Positions 24,390 to 30,868 of a stretch of 30,868 nt of DNA are shown in pieces; positions within the stretch are counted from its first letter, which is position 1, and every line of letters begins with the position of its first letter. The notes under the pieces were generated by a model. The model was not told the origin of the DNA and did not search any database. It saw only the letters and a program-made list of their open reading frames with translations. Source of the DNA: JBJXFE01 sp046153875 (GTDB taxonomy: Bacteria > Planctomycetota > Phycisphaerae > Phycisphaerales > UBA1924); assembly GCA_046153875.1 (NCBI GenBank), contig JBJXFE010000076.1:1-30868 (forward strand). Direction: 5' to 3'. The position numbers and the translations under genes were made by a program.

Positions 24390-24419
24390 AAGGGACGGAG
24401 GGACCCGCCGCGGCGGGTG
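24390..24419. repeat. Intergenic 30-bp repeat with hairpin, copy 2
   Basis: AAGGGACGGAGGGACCCGCC (24390-24409), then GCGGCGGGTG. Here the stem is a perfect 16-bp palindrome, ACCCGCCGCGGCGGGT (24403-24418). It differs from the copy at 15208-15237 only at two loop bases. It starts 2 bases after the stop codon of the large dockerin gene. Confidence 0.8.
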
Positions 24420-24469
24420 CACTGCGGGACGAGGGGACGCAGCGGCGGAGCATCCCGCCCGTGAGTGGT

Positions 24470-24498
24470 TTGGTGTGCACCCACCGGCGCGGTAGTCT
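24470..24498 (+). promoter_or_regulatory. Candidate promoter of the second sigma/kinase operon
   Basis: TTGGTG (24470-24475) and TAGTCT (24493-24498) are separated by 17 bases; the -10 is preceded by GG. Transcription would start near 24505, about 40 bases before the sigma-factor ATG. Confidence 0.45.
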
Positions 24499-24543
24499 GA
24501 GGCTCGACCCCGACGAACGCGGCGCTCGGGGCGGGGGGCGCGG

Positions 24544-25125
24544 ATGGGCGCGGCGCAGCCAACCCGGGGCGAGGTCACGCGGATCATCGAGGCGATCGGG
24601 CGCGGGGAATCCGAGCGCGCCCGCGAGCTGCTCGACATCGTGTACGGCGAACTGCGGGCCATGGCCGCGGCGCAGATGGCGCGCGAGCGACCGGGGCACA
24701 CGCTCCAGCCGACGGCGCTGGTCCACGAGACGTACCTGCGGCTGATGGGGCCGTCCGGGACGCCGGCCTTCCAGAATCGGGCGCACTTCTTCGGCGCGGC
24801 CGGCGAAGCGATGCGGCGGATCCTGGTGGATCAGGCGCGGGCCCGCGGTGCGCAGAAGCGCGGCGGGGGGGCCCGGCGCGACGGCGAGGCCGACGGGACG
24901 CCCGCGCCCGGCCCCGACCCCGCGGAATCGGTGGACGTCCTGGCACTGCACGACGCCCTTTCCCGCCTGGAGGGTGAGGACGGGCGCATGGCGACGATCG
25001 TGAAGCTGCGGTTCTTCGCGGGCATGACCGTGGACGAAACCGCCGCCGCGCTGGGGCTGTCGCGCCGCACCGTCCTGCGCGAGTGGATCGCGGCGCGGGC
25101 GTGGCTGACGGCGGAGTTGGACTGA
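24544..25125 (+). CDS. ECF-type RNA polymerase sigma factor (TIGR02999-like), second copy
   Basis: A protein of 193 residues of the same family as the 9977-10588 product. The sigma-2 region includes ARELLDIVYGELRAMAAAQM, HTLQPTALVHETYLRL and FFGAAGEAMRRILVDQARA. The sigma-4 region includes VKLRFFAGMTVDETAAALGL and SRRTVLREWIAARAWLTAEL. The linker between the two is Gly/Pro/Asp-rich (about residues 105-135). The gene is followed 20 bases later by a kinase gene, so the sigma/kinase order is the same as in the minus-strand operon. G-rich sequence upstream offers only an indistinct ribosome site. It would direct RNA polymerase to an unknown regulon; the flanking paralogous dockerin genes are candidates by position only. 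Confidence 0.92.
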   Translation: MGAAQPTRGEVTRIIEAIGRGESERARELLDIVYGELRAMAAAQMARERPGHTLQPTALVHETYLRLMGPSGTPAFQNRAHFFGAAGEAMRRILVDQARARGAQKRGGGARRDGEADGTPAPGPDPAESVDVLALHDALSRLEGEDGRMATIVKLRFFAGMTVDETAAALGLSRRTVLREWIAARAWLTAELD

Positions 25126-25145
25126 GTGGAAGCGACGAAGAGACG

Positions 25146-27791
25146 ATGAGCATGGATGGTGAACCGGTGACATCCGGCGTGGGGGGGGGCGGCGGGGCGT
25201 GGCCGCGGATGTGGGAGGTGTTCCACGGGGCGGTGGAGCGGGAGGGCGAGTCGCGCGCCGCGTATGTGGCGGCGGAGTGCGGCGCGGACGGTGGGTTGCG
25301 GGCGCGCGTGGAACGGCTGCTGGCGGCCCACCGGCGTGCGGGGACCGGCGGGTTGCTCGAGCCGGCGGCGCGCCCGTCGGCGTTCGCGTTCGGCGGCGCG
25401 GACGGGCAGCCCCCGGGCGAGGGAGGGGGGGGGCCGACGCGGATCGGGAACTACGTCATCCGGGAGCGGATCGGCGAGGGCGGCTTCGCCGAGGTCTTCC
25501 TCGCCACGCAGACAGAGCCGGTGCGCCGCGACGTGGCGGTGAAGCTCCTGCGGTCCGGGGTCGGGGCGGGGCGGGTGATCGAGCGGTTCGACGCGGAGCG
25601 CCAGACCCTGGCGGTGCTGCACCACCCGAACATCGCGACGATCTTCGACGCGGGGGTGACTGAGAACGGGCGGCCGTACTTCGTGATGGAGCACATCGCG
25701 GGGCGGCCGATCACGCGGTACTGCGATGAGCGGCGACTGGACCTGCGGGCGCGCCTGGGCCTGTTCATGGACGTCTGTCGGGCGGTGCAGCACGCGCACC
25801 ACAAGGGGGTGATCCACCGGGACCTCAAGCCGTCGAACGTGATGGTGACGGAGGTGGACGGAAAGCCGGTGGTGAAGGTGATCGATTTCGGGATCGCGCG
25901 GGCGATCGATCGGGCCGCGGGGCCGGGGGACGCGGAGACGCTGGCGGGCACCCCCGGCTACATGAGCCCGGAGCAGGCCGAGACGGGGGATGTGGACACG
26001 CGGACGGACGTGTTCTCGCTCGGGGTGATGCTGTACGAACTGCTGACGGGGGCGCCGCCGTTCGACACCCCGGGTCCCGCGGCGGTGAGCGCGACGCTCG
26101 AGCACGCCCGCATCACGCGGCTCAAGGACGCCCCGCCGCCGAGTGCGCGGGCGCTGACGACCCCGCCCGACGCGGCCCGCCGTCGTCGGCTCGAGCCGCG
26201 GGCGCTCGCCCGCCGTCTGCGGGGCGACCTCGACGCGATCGCGCTCAGGAGCCTCGCGCGGGACCGCGCCCTGAGGTACGCGTCGCCGGCGGAGCTGGCG
26301 GCGGACCTGGACCGCTGGGCGCGGCACCGGCCGGTGTCGGCGGGGCCTTCGTCGTGGCGGTACCGGGCGGGCAAGTTCGCTCGCCGCCATCGGGTCGGCG
26401 TGGGCGTCGCGCTGGCGGCGGTGGCGGTCGTCGTCGCCGGCGTGGCCCAGCTCGCCGTGACGGCGCGGACCGAGCAGCGGCTGCGGTCCGAGGCGGTCGG
26501 CGCCAAGGACCTGGCGCTGCGCGACGCGCGCCTGTCCGAACAGGCGGCCCTGTTCCTGCGTCAGGAGATCCTCGCGGCGGCGGCGGCGAGACCGGGGACC
26601 GCCGCGGCGCTGCTGGAGGTGATCGAGAGCGCCGAGGCGCGCATCGGCGAGCGGTACAAGGACGATCCCCTGGCGGAAGCGGGCGTGCGTCGGACCCTCG
26701 GCGATGTGTACGCGATGCTCAAGCGCAACGATCGTGCGCTGTCGAACGCGCATCGTGCGGTGGAGCTGCTCACGAGGCACCTGGGCGAGGACGATCGGCA
26801 CACGTTCCAGGCCATCAACAACCTGGGGATTGCATACCGGCAGGCCGGGCGGCCGGCCGACGCGGTGCCGCTGCACGAGCGGAGCCTGGAGTTCTGGCGC
26901 CGCGTGAACGGCCCCGAGGCGCGCGAGACGCTGGCGCAGGCGGTCAACCTCGGGGGGTTGCTCAGCGACCTCGGACGGTTCTCCGAGGCCGAGCCGGTCC
27001 TGCGCGAGGCGCTGGCGACGGCGGAGCGCGTGTACGGCGCCGGTGACGGACTGCCGACGCTGGCCGGGTTCTTCCACGCGGCCGCGCTCCAGGGCCTGGA
27101 GCGGTGGGAGGAGGCCGAGGTCCGGTTTCGGGCGGTGTACGAGCAGCAGCGACCGCTGGGCGAGGACCACGTCCGGACGATCGCGACTCGCGCGAGGCTC
27201 GCCGCGGTCTTGAGCGAGTCGGGGCGCGCGGCCGAGGCCGAGCCGATGTTCCGCGGCGTGATCGAGTCGAACGTCCGGCGGGTGGGGCCGGACCACCTTG
27301 ACACTCTGTCGGTGCAGGCGGGCCTGGCCCGGTGCCTGGCGAACCTGGGTCGGTTCGAGGAGGCCGAGCCGCTGATCCTGAAGGCGCTGGAGCGGCATCG
27401 GTCGGAACTCGGGCGCGAGCACGCCCGCGTGCTCGCCCTGCTGAACGCCGCCGGCGATCTGTACCTGTCGTGGAATCGCGCGGCCGAGGCGGAGGGGTAT
27501 TTGCGCGAGGCGGCGGATGGCGCCCGGGCCACGCTCGCCGAGACCCATGCCGCCCGCGGCAAGTACCTGCTCAATCACGGGCGGTGCCTGCTCGAATTGG
27601 GCCGATTCGCCGAGGCGGAGGAGCGGCTGCTCGAGGCGCTTCGGATCATCGACAAGACGTTCGGCCCGAACCACCCCCGCTCAGCGGCGGCGATCGAGGC
27701 GCTGGCGACGGTGTGCGAGCGCACGAACAGGCCCGAAGAAGCCGCGGCATATCGCGCTCGCCTGAAAGTAGGGCACAAGACCCCGCCTTGA
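25146..27791 (+). CDS. Membrane serine/threonine protein kinase with C-terminal TPR domain
   Basis: A protein of 881 residues. Start ATG 25146; ATG 25152 is equally possible. The N-terminal helical leader (WEVFHGAVEREGESRAAYVA) resembles that of the 7155-9980 kinase. A Gly-rich linker follows. The kinase domain spans about 103-395: GEGGFAEV (110-117), K133 in VAVKLL, HRDLKPSN (224-231), DFG (247-249), GTPGYMSPEQ and DVFSLG. All key residues are present. A transmembrane helix lies at about 417-438. The C-terminal part (about 490-860) is a series of TPRs of the kinesin-light-chain-like type (NNLGIAYRQAGRPADAVPLH, LGRFEEAEPLILKALERHR, LGRFAEAEERLLEALRIID). TPRs suggest protein partners. It probably acts with the sigma factor encoded just upstream. 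Two runs of nine G (25181-25189, 25425-25433) fall in the linker codons. Confidence 0.92.
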   Translation: MSMDGEPVTSGVGGGGGAWPRMWEVFHGAVEREGESRAAYVAAECGADGGLRARVERLLAAHRRAGTGGLLEPAARPSAFAFGGADGQPPGEGGGGPTRIGNYVIRERIGEGGFAEVFLATQTEPVRRDVAVKLLRSGVGAGRVIERFDAERQTLAVLHHPNIATIFDAGVTENGRPYFVMEHIAGRPITRYCDERRLDLRARLGLFMDVCRAVQHAHHKGVIHRDLKPSNVMVTEVDGKPVVKVIDFGIARAIDRAAGPGDAETLAGTPGYMSPEQAETGDVDTRTDVFSLGVMLYELLTGAPPFDTPGPAAVSATLEHARITRLKDAPPPSARALTTPPDAARRRRLEPRALARRLRGDLDAIALRSLARDRALRYASPAELAADLDRWARHRPVSAGPSSWRYRAGKFARRHRVGVGVALAAVAVVVAGVAQLAVTARTEQRLRSEAVGAKDLALRDARLSEQAALFLRQEILAAAAARPGTAAALLEVIESAEARIGERYKDDPLAEAGVRRTLGDVYAMLKRNDRALSNAHRAVELLTRHLGEDDRHTFQAINNLGIAYRQAGRPADAVPLHERSLEFWRRVNGPEARETLAQAVNLGGLLSDLGRFSEAEPVLREALATAERVYGAGDGLPTLAGFFHAAALQGLERWEEAEVRFRAVYEQQRPLGEDHVRTIATRARLAAVLSESGRAAEAEPMFRGVIESNVRRVGPDHLDTLSVQAGLARCLANLGRFEEAEPLILKALERHRSELGREHARVLALLNAAGDLYLSWNRAAEAEGYLREAADGARATLAETHAARGKYLLNHGRCLLELGRFAEAEERLLEALRIIDKTFGPNHPRSAAAIEALATVCERTNRPEEAAAYRARLKVGHKTPP

Positions 27792-27800
27792 CGGGCGGGG
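27781..27800 (+). terminator. GC-rich hairpin spanning the kinase stop codon
   Basis: CCCCGCC (27781-27787) pairs with GGCGGGG (27794-27800). The loop TTGACG contains the stop codon TGA (27789-27791). No T-tract follows, so it may slow ribosomes or protect the mRNA end rather than terminate. The rest of the gap to 27905 holds an excellent AAGGAG ribosome site (27893-27898) and a possible -10-like GACAAT (27821-27826). Confidence 0.45.
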
Positions 27801-27905
27801 CTCGTTCGGGCGGGGTACGTGACAATCTCCCCCGGCGTGTCACCGTCCGGGCGCCTTTTCCGCATGGACGAGGCCGGGGCACCCTCCGGCCAAGGAGATC
27901 CAGCG

Positions 27906-30818
27906 ATGACGAACCACGCGACTACGAATACCACCGTGCGGCTGGCGGGGCTGGTGGCGGCGGCGGCGGGCATGGCGTGGGGAACGGCGTCCGCCCATGG
28001 CCAGACAACCTGGACCAACGGCGCGGGCAACGGCAACTGGCACACGCCACAGAACTGGAGCACCAACGCCGTGCCGCTTCCGAGCGAGAGCGTGTATATC
28101 CCGTCGGGATTCCCCGGCGTCTCGGCCTCGGGCGCGTTCGTGCAGACCCTGACCGCACTGAGCCCGCTCTCGGTGGGCACGGCCGGTACGACCGTCGCCG
28201 TCAGCGCGTTCATCAAGGACTTCTCGACCACCGGCGGGTTTAACTGCCCGGGCAGCCCGGTCACGTTCACGGGCGACGTGCAGGTCAACACGTCCTACTT
28301 CTGGATAGCCACCAGCGGGTTTACCAGTTCGGGCATGTTCAACGTCACCAACATGCCGCTGACCCAGACCACGTTCACCAACACCGGCACGCTGAAGGTC
28401 GACAACGGCACGCTGACCGTCGGCGGGGCGAGCACGACGCTGATGAATAGCGGCACGCTCGAGCTCCGCTCGAACGGGCACCTCAAGAGCAGCGGCAAGG
28501 TCAAGAACACCGGCACGTGGCGGAAGGTCGGGGCGGGCGACGCCGAGGTGCAGTGCAACGTTGACCACACCAGCGGCACGCTCGACGTGCAGGAGGGCCT
28601 GCTGCGCCTCACCGGCGGCGGGTTCTACAACGCCCCCATGACCATCGAGACCGGCGGCAGGATCCGGCTCGAGGGCCCGTTCGTCGCCCTGGGGCACAAC
28701 TTTGACACGGGCGCGGGGATCACCGGCGGCGGCGAACTGGAGGTCCAGGGCGCCGGCAGCGGCGCGGTGCAGGTCCTGGAGGACCTGACAGTGAACTTGA
28801 CTGGCGACGACGGGCTGCACATGCAGTCCGGCGGCGTGATGATCTGGGAAGGCCACAGCCTGATCAACACGGGCAAGCTGCGCTGGGAAGGGGGCGCCTT
28901 CGAGGGGCCGGGCCAACTGGCGAACGGTGGCGGCGGCACGCTCCTGATCCCCGCGGGCAAGAGCGTGCCCGCCAACGACGCCGTGGTCATTTTCAACGGC
29001 GCAAAGGCGGACATCGACGGCGTGCTGAACCTGAACGACGGATCGACCTACTACAACGGGGGCAGCACGTTCCTGCGGGGAGAGTTGCGGGCGTCGACGC
29101 CGACCGCCGGGACGGTGAGAAGCTACGGCCAGATCCGCGCCGATCCCGGGCCAGGAAAGACGGCCAAGATCCAGCCCCGCCTCGAACAGTCGGGGGGAAC
29201 AACCAATGTCCTCACCGGCACGCTGAGCCTGCAGGGCGGCGGAGCGCTCGGTCCCGCGACGGCGATCCTGCAAGCGTTCGACGCCGGCACGGTCCTGGCC
29301 TTTGACTTCGGCACCTACGAGGTGGTCGGCAAGAACGTCCAGATCATCGCTCTCTCAGCAAGTGCCGAAGCGAGAATCCGAGGCGCCGGGACCGTCGTAA
29401 GCGTCCAGGCCGGCAGTGCCTTGACTCTCGACGGCGGCGCCGGGGACATCTTCCTGGAACTGAATGCCAAGCTCGGCGGGCCCGGCACCATCAAAAACAT
29501 CGGGGAGTTCATCTGGAACAGCCAGATCGGCGTCAACGGCCAGGCGAACTTCTCCAATAACGCTTCGGGCGACGTGCTCATCCCCGTTGGCGGCGCCAAG
29601 CTCCGCGGGTCGTTCACCAACGACTCCGGCGCGGAGGTCCTCCAGCAGGGCACACTCGACATGGCCAACAGCACCCTCACCAACAACGGCCATTGGGTCA
29701 TCGATCCCACGTCGCCCATCCAGATCGGCATCACCGGCGTCGGCGGGCTCGTCGTCAACAACTCCGGCGGGATCATCTCGGCTGAGGCTGGCCCGATGGC
29801 CGGCCAGAGTGCGCAGATCTCCACCACTCTCGACAACCAAGGCACCGTCCAGGCCATCGGCGGCATCACACTCACGATCAACGGCCAGCTCGTGCAGCTC
29901 CAGAACGGCGTGCTTTCCGGCGGCACCTGGCAGACCGCCGAGGGCGGACGCATCGTCTTGCCCGGCGTCCCGCCCATCACCACGATCGGGAGGGCCCGCG
30001 TCATCGGATCGCTGCAGGGCATGCCCTGGCTCGCCGGCGTCAAGGAGGTCAAGAGCGGCTATCTCCACGCCCAGGACGACATCGTCTTCACCTCGCCGTT
30101 CAAGCTGAGCGAGGACCAGCTTGGTCCCCCGTTGCCCGCGGTGGTGCGCATCGGCCCGGGCGCGACGGTCACCGTGCCCGGGAGCACGACCGTCGGCTCG
30201 CCGCAGCAGACCGTCGGGTCGGTTATAGAGGAGACCAACGTCTTCAGCCTCCTGCCCGATCCGCCCATGCTCATCACGCCGGTGCTCACGATGCACGGCG
30301 TGATGCGCCCCGGCGGCGCGGACGCGCCCGGCCCCTTCAACCTGACCGGGCAGCTCTCGATGCAGACCTCGGGAGTGGTGGAAGTCGAGCTCGGCGGGCT
30401 CGCGCCGGAGACCGAGCACGATGCCGTCACGATCACCGGCGGGGCCGCGCTCGGCGGCACGCTCGACCTCTCGCTGGTGAACGGCTTCGTTCCCGCCCTC
30501 GGCCAGTCGTTCGCCGTCCTGACGGCGACGGGCGAAGTGACGGGCACGTTCGCGGCCGTGAACCAGCCCGCCGCGCCGCCGATGCCGACGGGCCTGAAGC
30601 TCGTGCCCGTCTACACCGAGAACGGCGTGTCGGTGCGCGTCGAGGCGACCTGCTACCCGGACTGCAACGCCGACGCCGCGCTCACCGTCGCCGACTTCGG
30701 GTGCTTCCAGACGAAGTTCGTGATCGGCGACCCGTACGCGGACTGCAGCGGCGATGGGAATCTGACGGTGGCGGACTTCGGCTGCTTCCAGACGAGGTTC
30801 GTCGTCGGGTGCCCGTGA
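27906..30818 (+). CDS. Large secreted right-handed-repeat protein with GC-type dockerin (paralogue B)
   Basis: An exported protein of 970 residues. AAGGAG (27893-27898) lies 7 bases before ATG 27906. The signal peptide ends ASAHG, then Q. It is a paralogue of the 21539-24388 product. It shares the mature start (TWTNGAGNGNWHTPQNW), the NTGT-type repeats (NTGTLKVDNGTLTVGG, NSGTLELRSNG, KNTGTWRKV) and the pre-dockerin block (RPGGADAPGPFNLTG, VEVELGGLAPETEHDAV, LGGTLDLSLVNGF, FAVLTATGEVTGTF). Residues 916-970 are a drifted dockerin (DCNADAALTVAD, QTKFVIG, DCSGDGNLTVAD, QTRFVVGCP). A beta-solenoid fold is inferred. The last 50 bases of the window after the stop show no feature. The likely role is surface adhesion or a surface layer; no catalytic residues are recognised. 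Confidence 0.86.
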   Translation: MTNHATTNTTVRLAGLVAAAAGMAWGTASAHGQTTWTNGAGNGNWHTPQNWSTNAVPLPSESVYIPSGFPGVSASGAFVQTLTALSPLSVGTAGTTVAVSAFIKDFSTTGGFNCPGSPVTFTGDVQVNTSYFWIATSGFTSSGMFNVTNMPLTQTTFTNTGTLKVDNGTLTVGGASTTLMNSGTLELRSNGHLKSSGKVKNTGTWRKVGAGDAEVQCNVDHTSGTLDVQEGLLRLTGGGFYNAPMTIETGGRIRLEGPFVALGHNFDTGAGITGGGELEVQGAGSGAVQVLEDLTVNLTGDDGLHMQSGGVMIWEGHSLINTGKLRWEGGAFEGPGQLANGGGGTLLIPAGKSVPANDAVVIFNGAKADIDGVLNLNDGSTYYNGGSTFLRGELRASTPTAGTVRSYGQIRADPGPGKTAKIQPRLEQSGGTTNVLTGTLSLQGGGALGPATAILQAFDAGTVLAFDFGTYEVVGKNVQIIALSASAEARIRGAGTVVSVQAGSALTLDGGAGDIFLELNAKLGGPGTIKNIGEFIWNSQIGVNGQANFSNNASGDVLIPVGGAKLRGSFTNDSGAEVLQQGTLDMANSTLTNNGHWVIDPTSPIQIGITGVGGLVVNNSGGIISAEAGPMAGQSAQISTTLDNQGTVQAIGGITLTINGQLVQLQNGVLSGGTWQTAEGGRIVLPGVPPITTIGRARVIGSLQGMPWLAGVKEVKSGYLHAQDDIVFTSPFKLSEDQLGPPLPAVVRIGPGATVTVPGSTTVGSPQQTVGSVIEETNVFSLLPDPPMLITPVLTMHGVMRPGGADAPGPFNLTGQLSMQTSGVVEVELGGLAPETEHDAVTITGGAALGGTLDLSLVNGFVPALGQSFAVLTATGEVTGTFAAVNQPAAPPMPTGLKLVPVYTENGVSVRVEATCYPDCNADAALTVADFGCFQTKFVIGDPYADCSGDGNLTVADFGCFQTRFVVGCP

Positions 30819-30868
30819 GGCAAGACGCACGGGCGAGAGCGACCGGGCGGGCCCGGCAGATTGCCGGA

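Noticed and set aside
24865..24871. G7 run in the second sigma-factor gene and G8 run at 14499-14506 in the HAF gene as contingency tracts.
   Set aside because: Runs of this length are expected by chance at this GC content and there is no frame disruption.
1..30868. tRNA, rRNA, CRISPR, riboswitch or prophage features, and a cohesin-like dockerin partner.
   Set aside because: None could be recognised on either strand; no coding region here has a cohesin-like layout.

Overview
The window is very GC-rich and looks like a chromosomal stretch of a planctomycete, most likely class Phycisphaerae. This is inferred from three things. Ten secreted proteins end in the same cysteine-rich, dockerin-like 'GC-type' tail. 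Two ECF sigma-factor/serine-threonine kinase pairs of the planctomycetal type are present. There is also a prepilin-like protein with an H-X10-DG motif. No taxonomic search was possible.

Layout. Bases 1-123 look like the end of an IS5-type insertion sequence that cut into an unidentified gene (3' remnant 124-213). Bases 282-2935 hold two secreted dockerin proteins: one with WNG/WDG kelch-like repeats and one with a YWTD-type propeller. A CTERM-sorted protein lies on the minus strand (3151-3816). A small membrane protein and a prepilin-like pseudopilin are translationally coupled at 4083-5533. Another dockerin propeller protein (5672-6943) converges on a minus-strand operon of ECF sigma factor then kinase (10588 down to 7155); that kinase carries a PD40/TolB-like propeller behind a membrane helix. 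From 10701 to 20491 five dockerin proteins follow on the plus strand: kelch/Ig chimera, HAF repeats, 14 WNG/WDG repeats, SBBP repeats, and a jelly-roll-like protein. An AraC-type regulator follows (20511-21377). Two large paralogous right-handed-repeat dockerin proteins (21539-24388 and 27906-30818) flank a second ECF sigma/kinase pair, whose kinase carries TPRs (24544-27791).

How it fits together (inference). The window is a bank of exported beta-rich display proteins. Their ectodomains are unrelated but all end in one interchangeable 55-residue C-terminal module. Two membrane kinases with sigma partners and one AraC regulator are interspersed and could control them. No cohesin-like partner is visible.

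The most unusual signal is at DNA level. The 55-codon tail never changes length and ends in Cys-Pro-stop in all ten genes. Adjacent, otherwise unrelated genes share 62 identical bases within it. Similarity continues past the stop codon in recognisable classes. A decayed orphan copy of the tail lies at 17923-17955 next to a perfect 32-bp palindrome. Together these suggest the tail behaves as a recombining cassette. No gap between genes exceeds 300 bases; the contents of the larger gaps are described in the individual entries.
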